Source of the DNA: Scedosporium boydii
Lineage: Eukaryota > Ascomycota > Sordariomycetes > Microascales > Microascaceae
DNA: 64,000 nt
Reading direction: 5' to 3'
Assembly: GCA_002221725.1 (NCBI GenBank)
Contig: NJFT01000085.1
Span: 62,001 to 126,000, forward strand
Made by a program: the position numbers and the translations under genes
Notes under the pieces: generated by a model
Seen by the model: only the letters and a program-made list of their open reading frames with translations
The model's database searches: none
Told to the model about the DNA's origin: nothing
Shown here: piece by piece, positions 42,443 through 54,449 of the stretch
How the letters are laid out: each line of letters starts with the position of its first letter
Numbering within the stretch: the first letter of the stretch is position 1

Positions 42443-44342
42443 GATCGGTGCGGAACCGGTTGTAAGTGCGGACCTCTACATCTTTCTCCTTGGCTGAGTT
42501 CCGCTGTTGCCAATGCAATAGCGAGATGTCGTACTAACGGGCTGAACGGCGGTGGTAATCGCGTCTACATTCCACGCCCAACACATTATGAGGGACGGCT
42601 AGTTGAGTAGCATGATGTGCCGGCAACCGAGGCCCAGGCCAGAGCTGATCTCTTCTAGGAGTTTCTTGCCCAGATAGAACGGGATACGCCAGCACAGAGT
42701 AGTATAGAACCACTAAAGGCGATAGAAAGAGGAAGAGCTTGTGTCCAAGTCCAGATGCAACCGGCTCTTCATAAACGGCTCCTGTTCGGCTTGTTGTTCA
42801 GAGTTTAGTGAGACGGCTTTTAGACACATATTGGCCTGAGCAGTGTGGATTAGTATCGGAGATAATAATTTGGAAAAAAGGAGAGGACGATTTGGGGGAT
42901 ACCTTCAGAAGGTGGCCTGGAACAAGTCGATTGGGGATGGGATGGGACGGTAAAGGATAGGTTCTCTAGGAAATGTGTGTGGGAGGAAATATACAGAGAC
43001 GCGTAAGGAGAGCACAAATAGATAGATATATAGGTATTTACAGTTCCGAAACGGACAAGAAGAAAGATAAACCCGACGGAGGCCAGTTCGCGCTCCTTTG
43101 TGTCTACCATTGACCTTCTTCTTCCTAAAACAGCCTCGGTCCCCGCAAGGCATGAAGCCGATAAGGACAGTCATGACAACATCGGATGTCGGATACTCCG
43201 CTCGACACGATCGCGCGTAATTTCCGAGTTCATGCTAGGACATTGTCGAGCTGAAGACATAGTGAGGAACCGTAATCAGGACTGGAATGATACAGCAAGC
43301 CTTTGACCTGGACATATCGACTTTGAAGCGTTGAAAACAACAAAGCGGAAACCACGAAGTAATTCCAGGTGATAATGTCACCTTGTACTGCGAAGGATGC
43401 AGTCCTCGTACTTGATGTGTCGTTCTCGAGGGATCACAAACGACACCGCCGTCGCTTCTGTAAGGCGATGCTTGTCAACACAACCGCCGAAGTCTCCCGG
43501 ACAGAGCCTCAAGACCATTCTGCTCTAGATCTCATCCAGAGACCATCGAGAGAGCGAAGTTCAACTTGGGCGGCCAGGACTTGCGTTAGTGAGAAATGAA
43601 CTCCAGCGAAGGAACTCAAAGATCCCATCTCTCGATTGCGAAAAGGCTCGGCATGAGAATCCGCTCTGAGGTCGGCCCTGGTGTGTCCGTGGGACGAACA
43701 ATCCTGTGTCTAACTGCGATCTCTACCCTCAACATACAAGAAGAGAGATGGGAGTAATTTCAATAAGTCAAAACGCACCCATAAACCACACCCCCCAGCA
43801 AGGACCCAGGTACATGACGGGCATTCCATGTTTCACTACCACCAGCTTAATCGCAATGGATTTCCCAATCCCTGATAATAGTACAATCGACGTGTAGGGG
43901 GCCAAGTAAGCCTCTTGATTGTCGCTTGGGCACTGGTTATACTGTTATCGTATCTTGCTCAGGAGGGTGCTGTAGTCCATCATGGCTCGTGAAGAGGGTA
44001 AAAAAAAGTTAAGGATGTCTTTATAGTTTGTCTTTTGTTCAAAAGAAAAAAAGGTTCAACCTTCTGATTCGCAAGAGGCTGCAAGTGGCAGATTCTGCCC
44101 AGCTCTACAAAGATCCCTACATCTTCAGCACAGAGGTTAAAGCCTAGATTGAAGGGTATGTTGTGGAGCTGGATTGTGACATGGCTAGGCGCAAGGTTGT
44201 TTCTCTCGATGATAGAAAGAATGATCCGCCGTGTGCCTATTTCATCATAAAGATGAGTTATTGGAAGGCTCCTTATCACTGTTTCTAATAGGCCAGGGAA
44301 ATATATAGAAGAACCAAAAGGGAAAAATAACTTATGTGTCGC
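42443..44342. other. accessory stretch, no gene seen
   Basis: About 1.9 kb. The open frames here are short, and their translations look like noise or antisense. I see no RNA gene, transposon domain or clear repeat. Confidence 0.35.
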
Positions 44343-45397
44343 TCACCGAGCTTGACACAAGAGACTGTTGAAGCATTCGGGTTCGTCTTGTACTGGGTTT
44401 AACAGCAGATACTCGTAACCAAGGTCGCCAGGCCATGGAACCAAAGGTGAATTCCCGCGGCCCAAATACTTGAAGTCCTCAAAATCATGGCCCAAGCCCG
44501 GATGAAGGACACCGAGTCCCTTCGGCACTCGAACGTGACGTTCGTATGGAGCCATCGCGACAATCTTCGGAAATTTTCGGTACCGTCAAACCAGTTCTTG
44601 TTGATTTCGTCAAGATTGATAAGATTATTCGTTCAGATCTGGTCGGCAGGGCAAGACTCAATGGTGATGGCAGTAGATTCCAGCCTATTAGATCTTCACA
44701 GGAGGAGTCGTTTCTGCACGCCAACAGAGCCTCCGTCCGATTCATTGCGCCCGCCTCGCCGAGCACCACCGCCTTCACCCGTCTCATCTTAAACTTGCTG
44801 TAGGGCCTGTCGCAGGAGCCGTCCGGCGTTGTGCGCACCGCGTCTACCGCGCCACCGATGTTGGCGATCGATGTTCTGAAAACGCTCTGTGCAGTCGAAA
44901 ACAAACTGCCGTCTCCTCTTCCGTCCGTCATATAACTTCAATATTGAGTGCTCCAAGTGTAGATGATACCTTGCCACTCATATCTGTTCCAGCTATCGCT
45001 CACATTGAACAATGAACAATCGCTTGACGACGTGTTCCATGAATAAGTTGAAGGTGTAGGCAGCGATAGCGGGAGTTGTCCCCGATGTTAGCCCGTGAAA
45101 TCGACAGTTTCCGCGTCTCGTTCCCCAAGTCGATACTTCTAAAACTGTGGTAAGTGGGAGTGTAGGCAAGATCAGTGGTAATCTGCAGCCGAGAACGTCA
45201 AAAATAACGACGGGCAGCATGATCGAGTGCCGGCCACCGCCGGAAGAGACGTCGACAAAGGTTCCATTTCCGTCCCGGTCATTTCTGGCGTACGGACGCG
45301 CCAAATATCGGGCCTCTGAGTCACGATTGAAAACGGGAAGCTTGTCTCCACCATGGATGGGTCTGGGTATATGCTTCATATGGAGAGAGAGGCACAA
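44343..45397 (-). pseudogene. coding-like locus in several frames, unknown protein
   Basis: Three consecutive minus-strand frames look coding. 45397-44993 includes SEARYLARPYARNDRDGNGT and FVDVSSGGGRHSIMLP. 44931 to about 44660 includes FSTAQSVFRTSIANIGGAVD and RVKAVVLGEAGAMNRTEALL. The stretch from about 44640 to 44343 includes INLDEINKNWFDGTENFPKI, then MAPYERHVRVPKGLGVLHPG and a Cys-containing tail. A donor GTGAGC near 45003 could end the first part, but I could not connect all three in phase. It may be a multi-exon gene with missed introns or a decayed one. No family recognised. Confidence 0.3.
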
Positions 45398-48238
45398 AGC
45401 ATGGCTACTCGACAGCTAGGGAATTCTACTGAGAAGTCATTGGCTGTTGCGGACCAGAGCTCGAGGGCGAGGACGGGCGGTATGGCTGCGTTATCCGCCG
45501 TGGCTCTCTGGCTCGGTTCAAGCCCATCATCGATGCTGTCAGCACTTCAAAGGCAGCGCGGTCTAAAGGCTCGGTTTACTGTTCAAAAGATAGCGCGGCG
45601 TTGTTCATTCCGAAGACAACCCAGAGCGATCTTCCTAACGGGTTCCATATTTGAAATTTATCCTTTCGAGCGGCGACGGACTTATCGACCCTTGGTATGC
45701 TCGACAAAGTCAAAAGCTGCCGCGGTTTTCGGCGCATCGCTTCGCGATGAACAAACAGAACGGATGCGAGCAGTGCCGCCTCCCTGCGACGACAAAACCG
45801 GAGCGGATCTTCCCCTGGAGTCTCGCGAGACGAGCTGAAAAGCCCTTTGATGGAATGAAGGATGGATCTGTGGGAGGCTTGCTATTCTCATTTAGGACGG
45901 AGATAATGTCTGCTGTATTCTCAGGTCCTTTCCGCTCAAATGGATATTTGCTGTTCTGCGTGGCTCAGCACCATTCTAAACTGACTGCCACCTTGGCGTA
46001 GGAGTCCGTTCAATGTGATAACCGACTCTCTGGCTGCAGAGAGCAACTCCTAGAGAAGAGGTCGAGGAGGATTTCTTCCTAGTGAATGACTCCGCCAAAT
46101 GCCATGCTCGAGAGGGAAGAAACCAGTCCCGGCACCTTGGCGTACGGACGACGGCGAAAGCTCACGAACAGACCGAATATCCCATCATTCAGCGGGAACA
46201 GCGCAGGGACACCCGCTCACTCCAATCGTAATGCTCGACATTCCCCTGTCAGGAACGAAAGGTCTTTGCGAGCCTGTGCACTTCCCGCCGGCTCCAGTTG
46301 CCTCTGGAATCTGTCCAAATCGGCGACGAGTGTTGCCCATCATATGGGAGCCATATTTTCTCCGCAATAGGGGCGTCTCTCACGGTCCCTCCGTAGCCTC
46401 CTTGATCAGACAAGCTCTTTCGTCCTCGGACTCGGTTATACCTGTAGGCTTTTGGAAATACACAAAAGTTTCAGACGGTTTTCCCGGTGTCGATGCGCTG
46501 TGGCGATGTGAAAAGCTTGACACAGCTGGCCACTGCAAACGACTTGTACCATTCAACGAAGGCTCGAAAGCTTGTCGGCTGAGCAACTCAGCCTAGTAGA
46601 CACGCGCGGCATCCCAATTCCCCAGTTGGAAGTTACCGCATGCCACCCATCGGGGCTTGATGTCGACGGTTTCTTCCCCATCGTTGGTTCTGGCGCCATA
46701 TGCCCATTTTCCTGGGAGAACTTTATCGAAGAATGGCTCGGCTCTAATGTCACTGCAACAAAGAACAATCCGTGGTCCTCAGACAAGCGAGGGGCGCAGT
46801 TCTCGCCGAGTGTGCCGGGCCGACCGCAGAACAAATCTTGCGTAAGAACTTAGACGCGGAGAATTTGTGAGGGCGATTTTCGAGAATACGGCGGCGAATG
46901 TAGTCAGGAGCAGTTTTATGGGACTGCATATCTCTCTCGAATTGAGCAAGAAGGCTGTGATCAGAAAGGCATATAGATAACAGCCCCCGTAGTACACCCG
47001 CATGCATTAAGTGAGCGAGACCCGTCGCGGCTTCGGCTGCGGTGTGAGTAGCAATGAACACTTCGCCGAGGTACCACCGCCCGGTGGAAAAGCATGTCGG
47101 ACATGCCGCGGGTAACAGAGCGGCGGATCACGCCTTTTCCATTCCGGAAACAGGAACACGGTCGAAAAGGGACTTGTTCCCTCTTCCTATGGTCTTGAAT
47201 CCACGGCCTCGTCATAAGGGTCCATCGTGACGAAAGGCCCCTCTCCGACAATGGTGGGAACGCCCCAAGAGATCGTACGTATATATTCTGAAGCGACATC
47301 CGTTTGCTGGTGTTAGTGGTGTCTTCGGCAGAAATTGCCTTCGGCCGTTGGCTTCGAGGATGGAATCGACGAGGCAGGGCCAAGCCACCGCGATTGATGT
47401 GGTCCCAATCACCTCTCGGTTGCGATTCTCGTTTCCGGGCAGCGCCCATTGCGGTTCCTCGACCGGTTCCCGACCAGAACGTTGAGGGACGAGTTCGAAC
47501 AACCCGAAGACTATTTTAATTAGGTCCCATTGGTCGTTCTTGGGGAGCGTAATCTCGCGGGCCTTTCATCAGTTGCTTCAGGGTGGGCAATAGTAGAGAA
47601 TATGTCGAGAAGTGCAGCTCACTAGGCGCAGCGTCTAGTTTCGGTCGGCCAGTTACCCTTCGAACGCGCATCTCAGTCGGCGGGTATATAGAAAAAGAAT
47701 ACTCTATAAAAGAAATGCATTAGTTGCTGTAAGCACTGAAGTTGGTCTCCAGAATACACCAGGGATCGGGGCCATGCGGTTTCGTAGCCTCTGGCACTCG
47801 GCGCACCGCGGCCGCACGTCACGCCCCTGGATTGAATCAGGAGGGCATTGATGTAACTCGAACGATGCGAGGACCACCCTATAGACTTATCCCTCGGTTT
47901 GAGGGGATCTGTTATATAGTTCATCCCCGGAACAACGGGAAAACGAATCGTTAAGGCGGTTTTAAGACTTGTCGGATTATTTTAGGCGCTCTTGGATGTG
48001 TCCACGGCGTCGAATCCCAATCAAGATGCAGGATAGTCAATAGCTTTCTTGCTTTTAGGCTTCCCAGAACCCTCCGCACATCGCTGTTTGGGCTTGGCGT
48101 TTCGATGGGTTTTTCGGGGGATTTGGCAAAACGACATATTGGCTTGTTTGGGGAAGCACATCGCGGTTTAGTAAAGGTTAGGGTAAGGATCTAAGAGAAC
48201 GATGTGGCTTACATGACATTGATTAAAGAACAGCACAG
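45398..48238. other. accessory stretch, one weak candidate
   Basis: About 2.8 kb. A plus-strand exon-like segment at 46572-46850 is listed separately. Minus-strand frames between 46961 and 47502 are open but in overlapping frames with no consistent product. Nothing else recognisable. Confidence 0.35.
46572..46850 (+). CDS. candidate exon, unknown protein
   Basis: A plus-strand frame (open upstream to about 46540) reads SAEQLSLVDTRGIPIPQLEV, then DVDGFFPIVGSGAICPFSWE and FIEEWLGSNVTATKNNPWSS. It ends PGRPQNKSC at a consensus donor GTAAGA (about 46841-46846). The composition is strongly protein-like and the donor is well placed, but I found no partner exon downstream. The same bases are also open on the minus strand. 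No family recognised. Confidence 0.3.
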
Positions 48239-48795
48239 CTAGTAATCGCCAGTGCTCCAATAGTCAAGTGGTAGATAAGAGTTAGTCTTCCGCCTCGTTG
48301 AGACCTGCAACTGTCGTTTAGGAATTCTGAGAGTCATTTTCGGATAATTCGCCATTTGCTTGCAGTATCGTGGGTCTCTTGGAAGGAGATGAAGGAGCAC
48401 CAACAAGCCCCGTGCTAAGGATCCAGCAGCTTCTTTCAGTGTTTCTGATATTGAAGTGTCAATGATAGCCAGTTTGTTATTTGGCCAAGAGTCCCTCTGA
48501 GCCGCCAAGACAACCGCAGGCAGCGACATATATCCGAGACTTGCCCTTGTTGCCGTCGCCGAGCCTCGCCGTCTGACTATCCTCGCCCGAAATAAGCCCA
48601 TCAAAATCGATCTGAAACAGAGACAGAGGAGCTATTCCCGAGCGGTCTTTCAGGATCCGAGAGGGTGAGTGTGGCGCCAGGAAATAGATGGCGCCGCCTC
48701 GGGATTGCAAAAGAACGGCTGTGCCGAGTAACATCCAAACGAAAGGCAAGACGCATCAAAAGAGCCAAGGTATCAATGCCCAGGCCATGGGCCAT
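48239..48795 (-). pseudogene. coding-like stretch using three frames in succession
   Basis: Reading on the minus strand, a frame beginning MAHGLGIDTLALLMRLAF shifts to one carrying FVWMLLGTAVLLQSRGGAIY, then SRILKDRSGIAPLSLFQIDF and LISGEDSQTARLGDGNKG. It shifts again to SLGYMSLPAVVLAAQRDSWP and NNKLAIIDTSISETLKEAAG, ending YLPLDYWSTGDY and TAG. The joins are within a few bases and leave no room for introns, so two small indels are the simplest explanation. No domain recognised. Confidence 0.35.
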
Positions 48796-50152
48796 GAGTA
48801 GGCCCTACTCGTAACCGAGACACGCCTCGCAATGCTGAGGACAAGGATGGCGCTCAGGCCCGTGATGCCTGGCCGCGATAAACAAGAAGGTGAATCGAGG
48901 AGGATATTCTCTTCCTATCCCGTGATTCGGCCGAGGGACTTTTCATACTGACGTCGAGTCGATCTCATCTCCGAGTCGTTGAATCTGACTAGGAAACCAT
49001 GTAGTCATCGTGAATCCAAGTCAACACGCATCGTTTATTCTGAGCACAACACTGCGAAGGAAAGTTCCGTCAGCTCAGCTATACATTTCTTGAATAGGGG
49101 AAACAGAATCATCTTCCCGATTCGCACATGAGACGTCGGTCAAGCCCTGGTCTTACTGCAGATGCGATGGAGACATATCAGTGGGCTTACCATGGTTCGA
49201 GTTGTGCCAACTGGGTTTAACACCGCAGTGTGGGCAGTTTCCTCTGCGGAAAGTATCGCAGTCTTTCCCACGACACCCTGGATATTTTGCACAGAGATAT
49301 AACGGCGATGTGGGGGGGTTGGGGGGTGTTTCCTTCGCCCAAACAAAGTATTGCCGTCTCGATCTCGGTATATTAGACGGCGGGACCCGAGTCACCGTCG
49401 GAGATCGTGGTATTTGCGGCCGTTTCGTAGTCTTCGATTGGCAATGCGATGTTGAAGAATCCGCCCGCCTGCTGTCACACTATAGGGGAGCAAGGGTTAG
49501 CATAGATAGTCAGGGCAGTTAAAGAAGTTTGTGACTATACCTCTTCAGAGCTTGCCTTGCTCTTCCCTCTTGATGCCTTCCTAGCAGTTTCTCTCGTCCG
49601 AAAGATGAATGATACGCGAGACGGCGTCCATGAGAAATCTCTCCTTAGATAGCCCTTTCAAGTAGCAAATAACAAGAGTGGGGACTAATGTTGTACCGAC
49701 TAGCGATAGACAGCTAGCTAGCCATCATCCCCTGCTAGGCGGCACTTACTGGAATGCTTCCTTGTAAGAAATTCATGTGTATTTGTTCAGATTCCAACTT
49801 ACTGGTATGTTGTGAAAGTAAATTACCCTTATATCAGAAGGCTTGAGGCAACATCTGAGGACACTGCCTCTTCTTTGTCGTCTATCTCCAAAGGCGAGCC
49901 TGTCTATCTTGGAGAAATCTGCTCCCAGTGGCACAGGCAGCATTTAACCTTAGCATCAAACTTGGTAGTGGAAAGGGAATAGGTCTCTGATCTACAACAG
50001 CATAATTGCCTGTGGGACTTCCGAGGTAGGAGATGGTGTCTTTCTTTCGGTCATCATGGAGGTTTGGTGACAGCTTGGAATGGGTCGTTAAGAGCGTGAG
50101 TGAGGAGGCAAGATATGATGTTGCAAGAGTTACGAATATTACCGCTGAGTAA
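48796..50152. other. accessory stretch, no gene seen
   Basis: About 1.4 kb, mostly closed in all frames, especially 49530-50150. No RNA gene, repeat or transposon feature recognised. Confidence 0.4.
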
Positions 50153-50509
50153 CTAATGCCCTCCGCAGCACTCCCGGGTCATTGCTCTTCGAGCCACCAC
50201 AACCGCCCAGAGCTTATCTGGGCAAGCTTGCCTGACCATACTCAATGGATGGTCTCGAAACGCCGAAGAGGCCTCAATCGCTGCTCCATCGGCTGAGGTG
50301 GGTCCAGTTTCCTCCTCATCGAGGCTCATCGCGAAGTCCTGGATCATGAGAGATTGTTGCGGCCTATCGCCGATCTTCTCCGTCGAGATTGTGTTCCCTA
50401 GGTAGGCGCATCCGGTCGAGCGCACACGAAAGGGATTACGCCCGTCGATCTCCAGTGGATAATTTGCACGCGTCCCGATCTTCACAAATCGAAAATTAAG
50501 ATCGGACAC
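50153..50509 (-). CDS. candidate exon or small protein, unknown
   Basis: A minus-strand frame of 118 codons starting with ATG at 50509 (MSDLNFRFVKIGTRANYPLE) and ending CCGGH then TAG. It has protein-like composition and contains ETGPTSADGAAIE, encoded by one arm of the 42-bp inverted repeat. The same peptide (ETGSTSADGAAIE) is encoded on the + strand at 51329-51370. No domain recognised. Confidence 0.3.
   Translation of the reverse strand: MSDLNFRFVKIGTRANYPLEIDGRNPFRVRSTGCAYLGNTISTEKIGDRPQQSLMIQDFAMSLDEEETGPTSADGAAIEASSAFRDHPLSMVRQACPDKLWAVVVARRAMTRECCGGH
50273..50314 (-). repeat. 42-bp inverted repeat, left arm
   Basis: On the minus strand this arm matches the plus-strand sequence at 51329-51370 at 41 of 42 bases. 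Both arms encode TSADGAAIE in an open frame. The arms are about 1 kb apart in opposite orientation, which indicates a partial inverted duplication. Confidence 0.85.
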
Positions 50510-51019
50510 CTACGACGTCTTTGGCGAGCCGGTGGACATCTTAGATAACCGATTTAGGTCATCGTGAGAGCCTCGGTCGTGCCCGTCAGCCTTGTGTGCA
50601 GCCGGAGCTGCTCCGGACTAACCATTGGCGGGGATTTGCACGTCGAAGCGATTCGTACTCGATAGACTGTGCGGTAGTCGAGCAGTGGATGGTGCGGTCC
50701 AAAGTTGAGACAGGACAATGTCAAAGCTGTACATCTGATGCAGCGCTGCGGGAAAGGAGAGGTTAGAAGGCTGATCTATCGATGGTTGCAAACTCAATCA
50801 TCAGATCGTACATGTATTCCTCAGTGATATAAGCTGGAAGAACGGTATTCCCTTTCCGCCGATCATCGACATATTTACGAGGCCTTCCATGCAACTAGCT
50901 TTGGCGAACTGGTATTGGAGACACCGCGACGCGAAGAGCCCCGCTGGCCAAACTGGCTGGAAGTCAGTGGTGTGCTCGCGCCTGCCACGTTTCGGATACC
51001 CCTTCTGTGTCGAGGTGTC

Positions 51020-51310
51020 TCAATAGAATATCAAGCCACGACAGGATTCAACGCCCAACCCCAGCCTCAAGATGACGGCTGTTTCTTGTTCTAGCACTGT
51101 TACCTCGAGTTGGTTCTCGATGATCTTACGGAGCTTCGCTAGTTTTGTAGACCCGGCAGTGATCGCTTTGAGGTTCTTATGTAGAAATTGATTGTCCGGC
51201 GTCCCCGGAGTGGTGAATGCAGTGAGGGGCCTGCGGAGAAGCTTGTCCAACTGCGCCGCTGTTTCGCCAGGCAACTGCAGCACACCAGGCAAGTGGGAGG
51301 AGAGGAGGAG
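51020..51310 (-). CDS. candidate terminal exon, unknown protein
   Basis: A minus-strand frame reading HRAFQWLLLSSHLPGVLQLP, then ETAAQLDKLLRRPLTAFTTP, NQFLHKNLKAITAGSTKLAK and LRKIIENQLEVTVLEQETAV before a TAG. It looks like a helical domain and is among the more convincing unassigned stretches. No start or upstream exon is resolved; the frame is open back to about 51350. I recognise no family. A link to a SNF2-type helicase spacer crossed my mind but is unsupported. Confidence 0.3.
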   Translation of the reverse strand, partial: LLLSSHLPGVLQLPGETAAQLDKLLRRPLTAFTTPGTPDNQFLHKNLKAITAGSTKLAKLRKIIENQLEVTVLEQETAVILRLGLGVESCRGLIFY

Positions 51311-51328
51311 CCACTGAAATGCTCGGTG

Positions 51329-51370
51329 GAGGAAACTGGATCCACCTCAGCCGATGGAGCAGCGATTGAG
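51329..51370 (+). repeat. 42-bp inverted repeat, right arm
   Basis: Partner of 50273-50314 in opposite orientation, with one mismatch. It lies in a short plus-strand frame (51188-51388) that reads SVEETGSTSADGAAIEFHSP before a stop. On the minus strand it overlaps the upstream end of the 51020-51310 candidate. Confidence 0.85.
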
Positions 51371-51481
51371 TTCCACTCTCCAACTTGATTTGGCAGATCA
51401 TCCTCGTTCCTTGTCCGGTGAATAAAACGAACTGTCCAAGGCTTGGCAGTCCTCTAACAATCAAAGTTCTCGCTGCGATCA

Positions 51482-51763
51482 GAGTATATCTTTGGCAAGC
51501 AGTGCCTCGGCGGGAAGTCTTCCCTTCTGGATATACTGGGGAACCCAATTGAACGATTTCTCGACCGTCTGATGATCCGGGATGTTCCAAGATTTGTCGA
51601 GTGGCCCGATGAAGAGGTTTCCCTGAAACCTCTTGTCGGATACAGCCCTCAAATCCTAGTCGAAAACATCCTTGTGAACCTCCTCATTATCCTAGACAAA
51701 ATCCGAAGAGCTGAGGGCAGACGACAGAACCAGCGTCCAAGGCTTTCGTGTGAATGGCGCTAA
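51482..51763 (+). CDS. candidate exon, unknown protein
   Basis: A plus-strand frame reading FGKQCLGGKSSLLDILGNPI, then ERFLDRLMIRDVPRFVEWPD and VGYSPQILVENILVNLLIIL, with a stop at 51761-51763. An ATG lies at 51572 inside it; the upstream part is equally protein-like, so an upstream exon is likely. No domain recognised. Its orientation is opposite to the neighbouring candidates. Confidence 0.3.
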   Translation, partial: EYIFGKQCLGGKSSLLDILGNPIERFLDRLMIRDVPRFVEWPDEEVSLKPLVGYSPQILVENILVNLLIILDKIRRAEGRRQNQRPRLSCEWR

Positions 51764-54098
51764 TATAGCGCATCCGGCCGGACGAGCTTGAGAGCCCCGA
51801 CGTGTGTCATGAGGACAGTCTCTCTCTAAGGCCGAGAGCTGCCGCGGACCGCATCGCGATGGTGGAAGTGAGACATGGTTAGATGCCAAGATTCGATCTG
51901 ATGATGAGAAGACCGCCACGAAGCCAGGAAGCAGGGGGTAAACACGTCCATTGGTACTGAATCCCCACGATACCTTCAGCTTGCGCCCAGTCAAGTCGTA
52001 AGTCCATCGGTACTAAGTTTTCCCTTCCAGCCCACAATCGAGGGGTTCGAGCATATGTTGGAAAACGGAAGAACTCGCACCCGGGCAATGCTCCCTTCCG
52101 TCGACGGCGTCGGATGTGGATTTCAGAATGGGTTGCATGGCTCTTGTCATCCTGGCGATTCCCCAGGATCGTGACGCCATCTGATAGCTCTTTAAGAGGA
52201 CAAAGGCCCACCAAGCGCTTCCGTACCCCTTAGCAGAGAACTATGGGGTTGTTGTACGAAGAACCAGTGAGCGCCCGGGGAGGCCCTCGTCGTCGTCCGC
52301 TGCCACCTGGAGGGGAAGGAGGCAGACTTCCAGGTACTTTGTGTAGTAAGTTTGCGAGGAGGCACGGGTCCGCTGACGTCGATACATTCCCAAAACAGGG
52401 AAACAACTTGCGCCCCATTTAGTAATGTGTTGATGTATATATAAGAACAGATTGGCCCATGAGCTCTGGTGGTAAGACCCCCAGCCCAAAGGCCAGGTAT
52501 CAAATTGCTCTTGGATGGTGATGCCGACAATAAGAAGTGGCTGCTTGACTGTGTTGTCATGGCCATTCCCTGCTGCTAGTGAGAGTGCTGTGCGGCTTTT
52601 GATTGTTCTTCGTGTTCGCGGTCCTGGGTCTGCAGAGAACAACGCCCATAATGTTAGCATACCTGCCCTTTGACAGAAGATTTAGGGTTGGACCTGAAAG
52701 ATGCTTTCTTCCTTGTACATACTGTATGATAGCAAGATGGAAAAATCGTTGGCGAATGAACGATAGATCTGTGAGATCATCCCTGGAGGCGTCGCCCAGC
52801 TGAGTGGAGGGTAATAGGTTGTTGGAGTGAAGATTGCTGACAACGACAGTAGAGTAGATAGGATAGAAGTACCACCACTATACTACTATACCGAAGTAAA
52901 GTAGATAACCTCATTGGCCCAGGTGCTTCACAACCCCAACCTATGCAGGAGGAGATGTTAGGGAACACTAGGAAACTAGCTTACTTTAAAAGGAGAGGGA
53001 AAGAAAAGTTGACTGAAAGTTGACTAGTGCTGCCGAAGAGCAGACCCTCGAAGTCCATATCGTCCCGCTCTAGTCGGACGAAAGACGAAGCCAATAGTCC
53101 TGGGGCACAAGTATGCCAGAAACTTGACACCCCCTCTTGAAACGCGTCTGCTCCAGCCTGAATGAAAGGCGAGCCAGGGATCTCCCCGCATTCTTCGAAG
53201 TGATTCTTCGACGGGGCATTTTTGACCTCCTGGGGCGTATGATCCCCTTCCACCGGTCTTCCGAACCAGGGCGTCCCTTTCGTCAACTCCCAGAAGGAAC
53301 CGAAACTGGCGCTAACAAAGAGGGATCGGGGAAGAGGCCCTTGGTGGAATCAAGTGGAAGATGAAACCCGCAAAACACAGTTGTGGATGCAAGCTGAACC
53401 AGAGGCAAACAAAAGGAGAGAAGAGATGGGATTCTCCGTATGCCAGACTTGGGGCGATCTGCCTCGGGGATAGGGGAGGAACCACCCCTGGGAGTAGGCT
53501 TCCTACTCGTGTTGCCTTTCCCCATCCCCAGCAGTGATCATCATTCGCATGCCGGGCTAGTTCAGTAGCCTTTCGTAGGAAGCGAGGGAAACTATTGCAG
53601 CTCGGCGGTATTGTTGGCAAGAAAGGGACATCGAATCCCACCGTCTGAGAGTGGACAGGCACGCGAGGCCGTTTTTCACGCCCCAGTGGATGAACCCGAA
53701 TGTTTCTTCGAGGTCGAGGTTATACCCCAACGGAACTCGTATCCCCAGCCATAGCCATTGAGACCTTCCATTCTAATTAGGTCCCATTGCAACTGTAGGA
53801 CACTCCGATTTTCGAGAGCAGATGACTTGTTCCGGCACAAGATCTCGATTCAGTTCGTCGAGAGTGAATTTGCCGTAGAGCGAAGTGCTTTTCGACCCCG
53901 CCGCTGGGAGGCCTTAAGTTGGAGCTTATGTCTCTCGTTTCGTCCCATGAATAAGGAGTCTGGCTTTCGAGATAGTTAGCTTGATGATGATGCCCAGCTT
54001 GGATATCTTTCCAGGAGGACAGACTTACCGATCCGCATGGCGCTTCCAGCGAGGGACAGTTCCGAGAACGAAGAGCAGGCCGAATGCCGAGGTCGCCT
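51764..54098. other. accessory stretch, no confirmed gene
   Basis: About 2.3 kb. Short frames at 52192-52660 (-) and 53283-53662 (-) have no family resemblance. A sequence starting TGTTGGAGTGAAGATTGC at about 52819 resembles the way some retroelement long terminal repeats begin, but no second copy, end motif or target duplication is visible. Confidence 0.35.
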
Positions 54099-54449
54099 TC
54101 AGGTGGGTTGTCCCAAAGAACTGGCCGTATGCCGGAATTCTCGAACGTCGACTGCGGCTTCGATACCAACTCCGAGGACTGTAAACCAGGTCCCAGTATT
54201 CTCAGAAAAGACCCAGGCCAAATGTCCATAGAGATAGTCAACAGCTCCGCAGAGTTTGAAGCTCACGTCGCCTTCCGCTTGTTGCCTTCGTGTGTTTGGG
54301 ATGCTGGGTATAGTCAAAGAACTATCTTCATGCAGAGCCTGGTGAGCAACAGTGTAGAAGGGCTTTGGGCTAGACTCTCCAAGGAGCATGTCTGGTGAAT
54401 ACTGGATTGCAATGAAATGGGATTGGTAACTTGAAAGCAAGGCTGCCAA
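54099..54449 (-). CDS. candidate exon, unknown protein
   Basis: A minus-strand frame reading LAALLSSYQSHFIAIQYSPD, then KPFYTVAHQALHEDSSLTIP and CGAVDYLYGHLAWVFSENTG, then WFTVLGVGIEAAVDVREF, ending in a stop at 54099. It is protein-like, possibly secreted or globular, with no recognised family. The TAG at its end is followed in frame by further open sequence (to about 54030), so the end may not be the true one. Confidence 0.3.
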   Translation of the reverse strand: MAALLSSYQSHFIAIQYSPDMLLGESSPKPFYTVAHQALHEDSSLTIPSIPNTRRQQAEGDVSFKLCGAVDYLYGHLAWVFSENTGTWFTVLGVGIEAAVDVREFRHTASSLGQPT

